Counted from the stretch's first letter, positions 1-9,532 are shown. The stretch: DNA of 34,663 nucleotides from Trichomonas tenax (GCA_023091735.1 JALKBU010000536.1:1-34663); one strand, 5' to 3'. Notes: generated by a model not told the origin, from the sequence alone. Program-made: numbers and translations.

Positions 1-189
1 TTTGGAGTTGGTGTCTTACGATCTTTACAACAAAAAAAAAAATTATAAAAAGTATTTTGTTGGGGAGTAATAAAAAAAAAAAATCTGAAAAAAAATTAAA
101 AAAAAAAAAAAAATTTTTGGCATTTTGGGGCTTTTTAATGCTTTAAAAAAAATTCCCTTTTTATTTTAAAATCATTTTGCCTTTTTTTA

Positions 190-192
<3 letters not shown>

Positions 193-227
<35 letters not shown>
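193..227. repeat. 35-nt poly(A) tract
   Basis: Uninterrupted run of 35 A, flanked by further T- and A-runs from about position 30. It may be a mononucleotide microsatellite, a retroposed poly(A) tail, or an assembly-edge artefact; the sequence alone cannot decide. Confidence 0.9.
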
Positions 228-229
<2 letters not shown>

Positions 230-266
230 CAAAAACAACTAACATTATTAAGTGAATATATGCTCC

Positions 267-297
267 ATTATCTATACTGTAGTAATGTATAGATAAT
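267..297. repeat. Perfect 11-bp hairpin
   Basis: ATTATCTATAC at 267-277 pairs exactly with GTATAGATAAT at 287-297 across a 9-nt loop. It lies in non-coding AT-rich DNA about 1 kb upstream of the first gene. No function can be assigned. Confidence 0.7.
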
Positions 298-1287
298 ACA
301 ATACAGAAATATTACATTTTTTATAATAATTATCGCATATCATAAAAAAACTATATATAAATATGGTATTTTAGTCAATAAAAGTAAGACAAACAATCAA
401 ACTGTAAGGTGGTGTGTATAATGAAAACATCTTAGCGTAATTTCAAAAGAACCAGTCCAATTTTGATTCGCCTTTATTTAGTAACATAATTGTTTGGAAT
501 AATTTCAGGTATAAAGGCAGTATCAATTTAGAAATAAATAAACACAATTCATCCAATAGAACTAATATTAATTAAATATAAAGAAAAATATGAGATAAAT
601 AACATGCATTTGTACTGGAATATCTTTTTTTGTGCATTTTAAATACAGATGGAAATCATAAGACCATCTAATTCAGATGAAAGAATGTAGTTTGTAAAAA
701 TGTCGGCAAAAAAAAACTGAGTTTCGTCATATTTTGATGCGAATTTTAGTATGTATTGAATAAGATGGCCTAGTAAGCAAACAACAGATGCACAAAAAGC
801 CTAAGATTTGAAAATTCGGGAGATAATCCGAGAAGTTTTGGGGTCAAATCCAGAACAGATTCTTGCTGAATGTTTCTCTCATGCGCCCTATTGTACAGTG
901 CTAATGAAGGCGTAGTACGAACGCGCTCATTAAATTTAATCAAACCCTTTATTATTAAGTCAACCCCTAACTAAAGGCACGTCCTCCAGCGAATCGGAAA
1001 AAAAACACCCCCAAAACCGACATCCTTATTATGGACAAAATTTTGGGCTCCCATGGCAAATCACACTCTGTATACTACTATGTATGAGATATTCATCATC
1101 AGCATAATCCAAACAACAAGAAAATTTCAGCGATTATTTTTTGAAAGAAAACTTACAGATCATGAATATTTTGCTTAATAGACTGTTATGAGCATATGAT
1201 TATAAAAAAGTTAAAGTTTTGAAAGAAACTGCCACAAAAACTGACTGAGAAGCACGTTGTACGGTTTTTGTAAACTTCAAAATTCAA

Positions 1288-2439
1288 ATGTCGATTTTCT
1301 TTTTCAGCATTTTAGCTTCAAGCTTAGTAAATACACCCGATTTATACCTCAATGTGCCTGATGACTGCGGCGAGGTCGGATATACCTCTGATAAAACATA
1401 TTCTCTCGAAGCAGATACAAGAAAATGTTTATTCGTAAAACCAGGTCTTTTCTTCGGAAATGGCCTTATTGTCGAAGTCTTCTGGCAAAATGTTGGCCAG
1501 AACCAAGGATTCAACCATCTCGGACCAGTTAAATCTGGTTGTGTGGTTAACATAGATGCTGACTATACCTACGTTATTCTCGCATCTCCGATATCCCAGA
1601 CAGTTCAGTATTTCCCATCTACACAACTTTCTCGCACATCTACGAACTTTGCCGGAACAACTTATAATTATACGACCTATTTCTCATCTAAAACACAGAC
1701 ACAGTATAATTTGTCGATGATTTACAAGGTATCACTTAACTCAACATCTTACTCATACGATTACCTTCTTCTTCTCGGAGATGAAATTACTGTCACAGAT
1801 CATCTTAGTGCCGAGTTGAATGAAATCGGCTCTGCCTCATCTGGAATTAACCCATATCCAACAAAGACGACAAGTGATGGCGCCTTGAACTTCGTCTCAT
1901 TCGGTAAGATTACAATTCCAAACAATCTAAGATCGCAGATTATCTACCAGACAACAGTCAATGCTTCCTTGAAGGTCAAGTCCGGCATTCCTGAGTTCGC
2001 TGGCACAATTCCAATATCACCATCGATAGCCACCATTAAGGATGTCGACAACACTTATTCCGAGCCAATCATCAATAAGCCAGACATCACAAGCCTCACA
2101 AAGGATACCACCACAAGCAATTCCAGTAACTTTTCATTGACAATTATCCTCGGTGCTGCTATCGCTATTCTTGCTGTTATTGCTTTCATCAGTGTGTTCC
2201 TTATCATCAGAAGGCGTAACAGACCCCAGATTGAAGGTGCTGATCAGCAGTACTCATCCGATGATGTTGATAGTGAATCTAACCCAACAATCAAGTCCAC
2301 ATCAACAACGATTGCATCAGATCAACAGGAAGACAGCAATGAATCATCATCCTCTGATGTTTCCATTGACAACACAATGTCATCCTCCGAGCATTATGAT
2401 GCTACTGCAACACAGGGCGATCTTCCTGCACCAACATAA
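1288..2439 (+). CDS. Single-pass (type I) surface membrane protein, function unknown
   Basis: A 383-residue protein starting at an ATG preceded by TTCAAAATTCAA, a possible initiator. The first ~16 residues (MSIFFFSILASSLVNT) look like a cleavable signal peptide. A ~265-residue ectodomain follows, rich in S, T, N and Y, with several N-glycosylation sequons (NYT, NLS, NST, NAS). Residues ~284-310 form one strongly hydrophobic helix, immediately followed by a basic RRRNR stop-transfer segment. The ~70-residue cytoplasmic tail is rich in S, T, D and Q with repeated acidic serine patches, possible phosphorylation sites. This layout is typical of trichomonad surface proteins. The ectodomain fold was not recognised. 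Topology is well supported; ligand and role are unknown. Confidence 0.85.
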   Translation: MSIFFFSILASSLVNTPDLYLNVPDDCGEVGYTSDKTYSLEADTRKCLFVKPGLFFGNGLIVEVFWQNVGQNQGFNHLGPVKSGCVVNIDADYTYVILASPISQTVQYFPSTQLSRTSTNFAGTTYNYTTYFSSKTQTQYNLSMIYKVSLNSTSYSYDYLLLLGDEITVTDHLSAELNEIGSASSGINPYPTKTTSDGALNFVSFGKITIPNNLRSQIIYQTTVNASLKVKSGIPEFAGTIPISPSIATIKDVDNTYSEPIINKPDITSLTKDTTTSNSSNFSLTIILGAAIAILAVIAFISVFLIIRRRNRPQIEGADQQYSSDDVDSESNPTIKSTSTTIASDQQEDSNESSSSDVSIDNTMSSSEHYDATATQGDLPAPT

Positions 2440-3282
2440 TTGCATTTTTAATTTGTGGAATTTGTTTGTATTTTAAATCGTTTCTTTCTTAATTTTACTT
2501 TCTTATTATTTCAAGTCAAAACAATTACTTTATTTTCATTGGATCTCTCATCGGCCATCCTCCTTTGTATTCCGAATATGAAACACTGAAATATCGAAAG
2601 ATCTGGAAAGCACCATAAATTTCCAGAAAGATAAAATTATTTATAGAATAACAAAGGATATTATATAAATTTTGCAAACCTTGAATATGGAAAACTAATT
2701 TTGAGCTAATGGCTTCCTAAATCAACTGTATCCATTCAGGAAAAATTGAATCTTATGTTAATCCTAAAAATTTTGATTGATTTAAGATCAACTCATATTA
2801 TATATTCTTTTCACAGATTTTTTTTGTCACAATCTAATATTATAGCAAGAATTAAAGAAAGGTAGTGGACGACACCAATATTTAAAAGGGGCCGCCACCA
2901 AAAATGTAATTTAGGGGGAGCATCTGACACTCTATATTTTAGATGGTACAGATTCTGTAGTCCAGAGTCGAATTAGCCTTGGAAACAAGAACATCATTGA
3001 CGAGACCATGAGATAAGGCTATGCTTCCACCATGTCATCCCAGTCTTTGGCAAAATTATAATGTTTTGTTAAATCTTCTCTGATATCGCTAATTCTGCTT
3101 GAATTGTTATCATATTCTATAAATATATCATATTTGCATAATTTTACTCTGATTTTTGGTTTGTCATTTTTATGATGGTCACAATGAATTGACTTCACTT
3201 TTTATCTTCATTGCAATTACTATTGCACTCTGCATATAAATTATCTCCTTTTTTGTTTCAAAAATTTAACAACATTAAAGGA
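2440..3282. other. Intergenic spacer without recognised gene
   Basis: AT-rich sequence after the surface-protein stop codon. A short GC-richer patch near 2880-2960 contains GGGGCCGCCACC but has no open frame and no tRNA-like fold. No supported feature. Confidence 0.5.
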
Positions 3283-3382
3283 GTGGTTTTGTCATTATTA
3301 ATGATTTCCAAGCTTTGCGTCTTCTCATAGCATGGCAACACTTGTGCTGACAAGTTGCCATGCTTTGAGAGGTCAAGACCAC
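3283..3382. repeat. Long imperfect hairpin with perfect 11-bp inner stem
   Basis: The outer arms GTGGTTTTG (from 3283) and CAAGACCAC (to 3382) pair with one G-T. The inner arms AGCATGGCAAC (3329-3339) and GTTGCCATGCT (3354-3364) pair perfectly over a 14-nt loop. The arms are GC-richer than the surrounding DNA. This could be a structured RNA, a small foldback element, or the 3' region of the decayed minus-strand gene next to it. Confidence 0.65.
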
Positions 3383-3431
3383 TAATAACAATTTATAATT
3401 AATTATTTCAAACACAAAACAATCACATCCC

Positions 3432-3583
3432 ATGGTTTCTTCCTTTGGCCTGGCCAGCCATTGGAAGCATCATGATGAAACCATACTTGTTCGGCCGGAT
3501 ATCTAAGATATCATTAATCTTTAGATATCTGGCCTAAAATGAACAAACAGAGAGTTGGATTCTGGCCAAATCCTTTCTCTCTG
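3432..3583. repeat. Three consecutive hairpins
   Basis: Hairpin 1 at 3432-3484: ATGGTTTC pairs with GAAACCAT, enclosing TTCC/GGAA and a GGCCTGGCC core. Hairpin 2 at 3488-3545: TGTTC/GAACA outer pairs and GGATATCTAA pairing with TTAGATATCT, plus GGCC on both sides. Hairpin 3 at 3548-3583: CAGAGAG pairs with CTCTCTG, and GGATT with AATCC. The three stems are separated by only 2-3 nt and leave almost no unpaired sequence, which is unlikely in random AT-rich spacer. Confidence 0.65.
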
Positions 3584-3804
3584 ATCAATAAACAATCTTA
3601 TTAAAAAAACGAAATATTTACTCAATCATCTTAAAAAGAATGTTAGTATCTGAATCTTTCATGTCCTTGTCATTATCAATAAAAGCGTTAATTAATAAAC
3701 CTATTGTGTTCTTATTCGCATGAGCGTATTGAATTCTTCCATCATTACTTTTTATCCTTAATCTTAAATCGGTATTGATTAAATCAGCGGCTTCAATTGA
3801 TTTC

Positions 3805-3822
3805 AAAAAAAAAAAAAAAAAA
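3805..3822. repeat. 18-nt poly(A)/poly(T) tract inside decayed gene
   Basis: Eighteen consecutive A on the + strand. Read on the minus strand, it adds phenylalanines and shifts the frame between two coding-like pieces, so it is a likely inactivating lesion or a slippage site. Confidence 0.85.
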
Positions 3823-4172
3823 CAAATATTTGAGCAAGTTTTTCATCTTGAGCCATAGGCTCTGAACCCAAAGGGTTTTCGTCAAAAGTAACTGTTGTAT
3901 TTTGTGGGTGTTTAATTATCGGAATTGTTTTGTTGATATTCATCTGTTTCATTTCTAAACGCTTCATCTTGATTATTAACGAATCGTTCAAATGAATTTA
4001 ATGATTCACGAGCATTTTCATTTAATGGTAAATCCATTAATTCAGGTTGAAAATATGGTTGCCTAATCGTTGCTGCTCTTTGCGTTTGATATTTCAATTG
4101 CTGATAAGATAAATTAATGTATTTTTCATTTCTTTCATCATAAACTCTAAACTTTTGTTTGGCGTTTGAAAG

Positions 4173-4190
4173 AACCGCGGGCCCGCGGTT
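4173..4190. repeat. 18-bp perfect palindrome with 14 consecutive G/C
   Basis: AACCGCGGGCCCGCGGTT reads identically on both strands, with no central spacer. The central 14 bases are all G or C, in a surrounding region that is roughly three quarters A+T, and it is followed by a run of T. It lies inside the 5' part of the decayed minus-strand gene. Confidence 0.9.
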
Positions 4191-4220
4191 ATTTTTTTTT
4201 GAACCATTAATTTGAATAGG

Positions 4221-4356
4221 GAATTGTAATTCAAACTTCAATTGTAATTCGGTTTTGAATTGCAATTTGAACTTGGATTACAATCGATGGTATCAAATTG
4301 CAATTCAACCATAGAATTACAAAAAAGGGTAGCAATTGATTTTTTGGATTACAATT
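4221..4356. promoter_or_regulatory. Array of AATTGYAATT motifs upstream of the TPR gene
   Basis: At least seven copies of an 11-12-bp near-palindrome fall within 136 bp: GAATTGTAATTC (4221), CAATTGTAATTC (4239), GAATTGCAATTT (4257), GGATTACAATC (4275), AAATTGCAATTC (4295), GAATTACAA (4314) and GGATTACAATT (4346). Start-to-start spacing is about 18-20 bp for the first six, close to two helical turns, and 32 bp to the last. The array ends 18 bp before the ATG of the TPR gene. A transcription-factor binding array is the natural guess; a simple expanded repeat is the alternative. Confidence 0.55.
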
Positions 4357-4374
4357 AAGTCTAAAGAACAAAAA

Positions 4375-5622
4375 ATGAATGATGAATGCTCTCGATTGAA
4401 TTCGTTCCTGAAAAGTTCTGCGAGAGAGTTACATCAGGGACTGAAAGAGGATATTCTTCACATGTGGCAAGCGATTGACAACGCTTGCCAGCAATATAAA
4501 TCAAATTATACGTGCTTTTCGGAATATCATCTGAATTTTGCAACGAGACTCGTAAATCCAGATGGAAAATATTCCGAAATAGCGGTAAAGCGTGAAGAGT
4601 TGCTTAAAAATAATATCGAAACTATTGAGCAACACTTAAATTATGCAAATTTTTCGTTACTTCTTGGTGATTTTCTCACTGCCATGGTCGCTTATACGCA
4701 TGTTCTCTCAGTTAATACAGATTTATCACCTCTTCAAAAGTATCTCATCTCCATCGCTTTTTCGCGTTTTCATTTTTTTGATAAAACATTAGATTTGATC
4801 GAAGACGCAATTTTCCAAATGCCCGTTGAAGTGCAGAATGATGCACTATTCAGAGTTGCCATTGCTCTTAGAAGACAAAAAAGATTTAATTCTTCGTTAG
4901 AAATATTTAAAAAATTGTACGAAGCTACATCAAGCACTGTGAGGCTGTCCATGGCAGTGGAAGTTGCTGAATCTTTCTTGCTTCTCGGCCAAATTAATGA
5001 AGGAATATTATTTATTAAGCCTTTCATTCACCAAAACTCAGTCGAAATCATTACAGAGTATTGCTATTTGATGTATTTATCAGATGAAAAAGCAAATCTT
5101 ACTGAAGCAGTAAACCTCGCAATTTCATCAGGATTCAATCTGATCTCATCATCACTTCAATATTTGTTGATACGGCTGACATGGAAGAAAGGACTCGTTT
5201 CCGAAACACTCGAATTTATTCGTCAATTTTTGAACAAAAATCCAAAGCATGCTGCAGTTTGGTGTACTTTAGGGTTGATATATACTTACTTGAGTCATTT
5301 TGACGATGCTTTGCGCGCATTTCAGAAGACTATTTTATACAATTCTTTAATTGTTGAAGCTTGGGCAAATATTGGCGCAATCATGGAATTAGACAATTCC
5401 AAGGGCGATCCAATATCGTTTTATATGAAAGCCATTCATGAAACAGGTGCATCTGTATATTTTGAAAATAGAATCGGTGCATATGAGAAACGCAAAAATT
5501 CAGTTGCAACATTTGTTGATTTAGATGATAGAGAGTATTTTAGGACACCCGGAATAGAATTGGAGCTTCAATTTCTTAATCGACTTCCAAACATTCCGGA
5601 TAATATAATAGAGCTATTGTAA
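4375..5622 (+). CDS. Tetratricopeptide-repeat protein, Cyc8/UTX-like
   Basis: A 415-residue helical repeat protein. The open frame extends upstream only to a TTG, so the ATG at 4375 is taken as the start. Repeats with TPR spacing begin near residue 80 and are clearest near residues 290-345, where W-C-T-L-G-L-I-Y, D-A-L-R-A-F and A-W-A-N-I-G show the canonical small and large residues. The order W-C-x-[LI]-G, then D-A-L, then W-x-N-[LI]-G, followed by a repeat with a short insertion, resembles the TPR core of Cyc8/Ssn6 and UTX. Those proteins act as corepressor or chromatin adaptors; that assignment is inference. No signal peptide or membrane segment is seen. A generic TPR scaffold is the alternative. 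Confidence 0.7.
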   Translation: MNDECSRLNSFLKSSARELHQGLKEDILHMWQAIDNACQQYKSNYTCFSEYHLNFATRLVNPDGKYSEIAVKREELLKNNIETIEQHLNYANFSLLLGDFLTAMVAYTHVLSVNTDLSPLQKYLISIAFSRFHFFDKTLDLIEDAIFQMPVEVQNDALFRVAIALRRQKRFNSSLEIFKKLYEATSSTVRLSMAVEVAESFLLLGQINEGILFIKPFIHQNSVEIITEYCYLMYLSDEKANLTEAVNLAISSGFNLISSSLQYLLIRLTWKKGLVSETLEFIRQFLNKNPKHAAVWCTLGLIYTYLSHFDDALRAFQKTILYNSLIVEAWANIGAIMELDNSKGDPISFYMKAIHETGASVYFENRIGAYEKRKNSVATFVDLDDREYFRTPGIELELQFLNRLPNIPDNIIELL

Positions 5623-6352
5623 GTAAATGTATATTATGTATTTTATTAAACTCCATATATTAACATATATTATCACATCTATTCTCATCCAATAATTGGA
5701 AAAAAATATAATCAATAATCGCGTGATCATTTTTCATCATATATCTTGTTGTTGAATTATCAGATTAGATTGATTTCATTATCAACCAATAGAGTAGCTC
5801 ATATACTATCTGTTTATATAGACACAAATACAATATAATCAATAGATTATATGATTTCGAAGACATTATTATTGATCTTTTAAGCTCTAAAATAAAATTC
5901 ATATTATGAGTGTTTAAACATAGCTTCAGTTCATTCAATAGATACAATGTCATGAAATAATAATAATTAAAACCGGAAAAACTGAAAAATTGATATTGAA
6001 TATGAATGAACAATTTTAGACTTTGTATCAACACATAAAAATTCATGAATTTATAAATGATAAACTGTCATTGTTATTATAAAGATAATATTCATTTTAA
6101 TATGAAGAACATGAATTCAATAACCAACAGCATTAAAACTTATTATAATACAATATTTGAATATAAAGTAAGTACTCCAAAACTCCAATTTCAAAAATTA
6201 GTTGTTGAATAAAATTTTATTAGTGAACGCACACAAATTGTCGCCACAAAAATTGATTAATAGTTATATAGCAAAAGAGCCTATGGTTATTTTATTGAAA
6301 TGTATCTTATAACGATTAAATAAAAAGAATTTTGCAAAAAAGTGTTAAATTA
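5623..6352. other. AT-rich intergenic spacer
   Basis: About 730 bp of strongly AT-rich DNA between the TPR gene and the pecanex gene. The only longer open frame (minus strand, about 93 codons) is I/L/Y/F-rich in the way random AT-rich DNA translates. No convincing initiator lies just before 6353. Nothing else is seen. Confidence 0.6.
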
Positions 6353-9300
6353 ATGGATATACTATCGGACTTTTGGACTCATTTGCGACAAGTTCCTCGA
6401 TCTTTACTCTTCGGCTTTTCAGTGAGGGAAGGAATTATTCCTGTTGCAGTGAGGTTCGTGTTCCTCGCGTTTCTAATCTGTATACATGCAGTAATAAATC
6501 GCGATGAATGGGAACAGAAAGATTTTTTGATATTCGCGGGTGTAATAACCTTCGTTATCGCTGCTGTTACGATCACATTGACCGTATTAAACATTCTCAT
6601 TGATAAATCATTCGAATTAACATCTGACTCTGAAGAAAGCATTTCTGACATAGATCCTCCGGAGGGAGTCAGTAGAACTCTGTGGCAGCTTCGCAATTCT
6701 TATGCTTTTGATGAACAAAGAGCAGGAGATACTGCTTTAGAGTTAATTCAATTGGGATTTCCGACCGAAGAAGTGTTTAAACTAACAGAGATCATGTCAA
6801 CGCAAGTGGCGCCTGCAAAAAAGCAAGAATCAAATCAAAATAACCAAAAATCAAAAAGTTATATTCGATTATGCGGCACAATCAAAGAAATACCATTCAA
6901 TCGCGAACAAATATCCACAATTTTTCCATTTCCGAAAAGTTTTTTATACATTGTCGTTACAACATGTTTAGTATTTTTCCAATTGTACTTAGTCGCGTTT
7001 GCTGCACATCATTTTACCGATTACGAATACTGGTGGTACTGCATCATCTCAGGAGCATCAATATATTCTGTTTTGCAGCCACCCGTCGTAGAACCTTATT
7101 CTTTAAATCGCGAAGAAATCGTAAATGGAATGACAAGACCGTTCGTGATGATCATATCGTGTAGCTTTATACTGCTGTTCGAATATATGCCAAAATGGCT
7201 GAAACCATTAGATCTCAAAGATTTCGGCATTTGCATCGATTGGGAACTTATTGCTCCTCACGGTATATCGATATGGAAGTACGCTATCTTTCTATTACCA
7301 ATCTTGGTCTTGTTTGTTGTTGCATCAATAGATACGACAATAGTTTGGTTCATCGAGTCAATCAATAGATATTGCTTTGGATCATGCGGCGTTGCGGGTT
7401 TAGTTGATTCATTTGCACAGCTTATTAGATGTTCTGTAGTTTACGTATTTTGCTACTTCATGCATTCGAAAACATACTTCAAATATCACGATGCTGTAAC
7501 AATCATCGTTTCATGGATTGTTCTTAACATTCCTCTATCTCCTATTTCATTAAGGAAACTATGGATTTATATTATCCAGATGATCATCCTTTCGGGATGT
7601 GTTGCTATTGCTGCAATATTTGTTTCACCAAAGCTCGGATATTTTATTGCTTTGATTGTTATCCCTGTTGTGTTCGATTTAGTTATTCCATTTTTGACGA
7701 CGTATACACAGTACCTCATAGTTTTATTGAGGCTTATTCGAGTATCATTCTTACACGGAGAGTTCTTCTTTGTCATCGTTCGTGCTTTCTTTGGATCTGC
7801 TTTCATCACATATTGCTTGAAACATGAATTCATTCCTCCTTGGCTTTTTGGATTTTTCGTGATTATTGTTCTCAACGCTTGTGTTGGCAGTACATCAGTT
7901 TACGCCCTTTCTCTCCTTCTTCTTATTCATTTCTATTATGAACGGAAGTGGGAGAAATTAGTTCCATCGTTTATTGTTTCATATGTCATCGGAAGGAAAT
8001 TAATGCACTGCTACGACACAGCGAAGGAATTCGTCTATGCGAGAATGAGTGGCATTTGCTCAGAATTAGATCTCAGTATCAGTTTTATTCTCACGATTTT
8101 GTTTTCTATCCCTATGACTAACATGCCATTCATCGACAGAGAGATTTCATTTGTTTCTTTTGTTTGGTCACTTATTACAGGTGCACCTCGTTTATATCTT
8201 GTTCCCGAGCTTCAGATTTTGTTCCACATATTCACATTCCCTCTTTCCCCACGCCCGAACGTTTTCTGGGACTTGAATCCAAAGCGTAATCTGGATGTCA
8301 TGAAGACGATCTCATCGCACGCGACAGACCATCCTCGCGAAGCAACAGTTTATTTAAGTGCAGTCAGATCTCTCCTCTCTGTCCTCGCAAAGCACATCTA
8401 TTCTGGAGAGTTCGGTGCAGTCGACGAAAATGACTTCTTCCTTTTGATATCAGACAGCATGGATATCATATTGCATATCGTGAGCTTAAGACCGAATTGC
8501 GTTCAGTTCCAGATACGAGGCTTAGAGTTCTCTTCATTGACGTACTGCCACGACAATGAGAACAGAGAACTCACAGAGCTTAGTACATTAGCGAAGGAGT
8601 GGTCCGTCTTTCCAATGTCGATTGCACATCTTTTCACGAGCTGGAACTTCGTCACGGAGAATGTCAAACTCGATATGTATCAAGTTTTTACATTAGAGCT
8701 TCCAACAGTATTCAACACATCACCTCGTAAATCTGTCCAATATTGGCTGAAGTATTCCATCATCTTCACCGCGCTTTCGAACATCGATTCGTTGTTGACA
8801 GTTCCTGCGTCCAGCGAAAAGGACAACAAAGAGGATCGGAATATCATCAAAGCATTTGCACAAGAGTTAGAAATCGAGTTATCAGAAGAGTTGATCAAAC
8901 AAATCATCACACTCACTGCCGATGTGACAACCGCTTTGACAAACGACAAGCGAACATACGACATTCTGTGCCAGCGCATATTCAATGCTTTCCACAACAA
9001 TCTTATGATTGACGACGAGACATCATATCTATCGAACAACGAGCGAATTCTCTCATGCATTGTAACACCTGCTGCAAGACTTTACATGCTTTCATTAGTT
9101 TTGGAGCAATACTCTCTGATCGGTCCTCCATCGATCAAAAGTGACAGCGACACAATTTATCACTTCCTTTCTTACAAAGAGACGCATGTTGTTGCTCCTG
9201 CTTCGAGTTCTGAGTTTGCGGAAGAGTTCACGCGCTCCGAGAAGGATCTCGTTTCAGTCGAAGTCTGTGGCGGCGCGCGCGTTCTTCTTTTCTTCAACAA

Positions 9301-9532
9301 AGGAAATGCAGTCTGGGATGTTTACAGACTCAACAAACACACAGTCAGGTCTCTGTGGGCGTCACAGGCTCACGAACAGATCTTCTTCGAAGTCCAGGCG
9401 ATAGAAAGAGGATCGATTCAGTTCAGCATTTCGAGTTTGCACAACATAATAAACCAAGCTTGCAATCTTCCGATCGGATACCCTGCGTACGTATCTCCTG
9501 TTCTATCTTCATATTATACTTTTGTTTATTAA
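6353..9532 (+). CDS. Pecanex-family polytopic membrane protein
   Basis: A 1059-residue protein; the ATG at 6353 is chosen because the frame opens upstream only with TTG. The N-terminal ~620 residues contain a dozen or more hydrophobic segments. From about residue 650 to the end is a soluble domain matching the conserved pecanex C-terminal region: SGEFG..DENDFF, QIRGLEFSSLTYC, YQVFTLELPTVF, LWASQ, ERGSIQ, and near the C-terminus PIGYPAYVSPVLSSY. In animals, pecanex acts at the endoplasmic reticulum and affects Notch signalling; the biochemical activity is not established, and trichomonads have no Notch pathway, so the role here is unknown. The protein is shorter than metazoan pecanex, which carries long extra loops. 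Codon choice becomes more GC-rich towards the 3' half. Family assignment is very secure. Confidence 0.93.
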   Translation: MDILSDFWTHLRQVPRSLLFGFSVREGIIPVAVRFVFLAFLICIHAVINRDEWEQKDFLIFAGVITFVIAAVTITLTVLNILIDKSFELTSDSEESISDIDPPEGVSRTLWQLRNSYAFDEQRAGDTALELIQLGFPTEEVFKLTEIMSTQVAPAKKQESNQNNQKSKSYIRLCGTIKEIPFNREQISTIFPFPKSFLYIVVTTCLVFFQLYLVAFAAHHFTDYEYWWYCIISGASIYSVLQPPVVEPYSLNREEIVNGMTRPFVMIISCSFILLFEYMPKWLKPLDLKDFGICIDWELIAPHGISIWKYAIFLLPILVLFVVASIDTTIVWFIESINRYCFGSCGVAGLVDSFAQLIRCSVVYVFCYFMHSKTYFKYHDAVTIIVSWIVLNIPLSPISLRKLWIYIIQMIILSGCVAIAAIFVSPKLGYFIALIVIPVVFDLVIPFLTTYTQYLIVLLRLIRVSFLHGEFFFVIVRAFFGSAFITYCLKHEFIPPWLFGFFVIIVLNACVGSTSVYALSLLLLIHFYYERKWEKLVPSFIVSYVIGRKLMHCYDTAKEFVYARMSGICSELDLSISFILTILFSIPMTNMPFIDREISFVSFVWSLITGAPRLYLVPELQILFHIFTFPLSPRPNVFWDLNPKRNLDVMKTISSHATDHPREATVYLSAVRSLLSVLAKHIYSGEFGAVDENDFFLLISDSMDIILHIVSLRPNCVQFQIRGLEFSSLTYCHDNENRELTELSTLAKEWSVFPMSIAHLFTSWNFVTENVKLDMYQVFTLELPTVFNTSPRKSVQYWLKYSIIFTALSNIDSLLTVPASSEKDNKEDRNIIKAFAQELEIELSEELIKQIITLTADVTTALTNDKRTYDILCQRIFNAFHNNLMIDDETSYLSNNERILSCIVTPAARLYMLSLVLEQYSLIGPPSIKSDSDTIYHFLSYKETHVVAPASSSEFAEEFTRSEKDLVSVEVCGGARVLLFFNKGNAVWDVYRLNKHTVRSLWASQAHEQIFFEVQAIERGSIQFSISSLHNIINQACNLPIGYPAYVSPVLSSYYTFVY

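Larger units (their letters stand above)
1..1287. other. AT-rich spacer with homopolymer tracts
   Basis: The first 230 bases are almost entirely A and T runs, including 35 consecutive A at 193-227. A perfect 11-bp inverted repeat with a 9-nt loop lies at 267-297. The stretch 780-1080 is less AT-rich and could be decayed coding DNA, but every frame is broken by stops and no family was recognised. No gene is supported here. Confidence 0.6.
3618..4265 (-). pseudogene. Decayed protein-coding gene of unknown family
   Basis: Three overlapping minus-strand open frames look like pieces of one protein. The first piece (4265 down to 3912, 117 aa) has a coding-like, Q/N/E-rich composition. The second (to 3803) overlaps it in another frame and runs into a string of phenylalanines encoded by an 18-nt homopolymer at 3805-3822. 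The third (3806 down to 3618, ending MIE) resumes in a further frame. At least two frame breaks are therefore needed to read through. No known domain was recognised. It may derive from a mobile element, given the hairpins just beyond its 3' end and the palindrome inside its 5' end. Expression as a functional protein is unlikely. Confidence 0.4.

Noticed and set aside
835..870. tRNA T-arm-like string (GGGTCAAATCC)
   Set aside because: The stem pairs only with an eight-base loop, and no acceptor, D or anticodon arm could be found around it.
4336..4374. Extension of the TPR protein upstream of 4375
   Set aside because: The extension begins at TTG, which is not a normal eukaryotic start, and it overlaps the motif array. 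The same reasoning moved the starts at 6332, 14271 and 23067 to the next suitable ATG.
5765..6046. 93-codon minus-strand open frame
   Set aside because: Composition (I, L, Y, F, N, K) is what random AT-rich DNA gives; no initiator and no recognisable domain.
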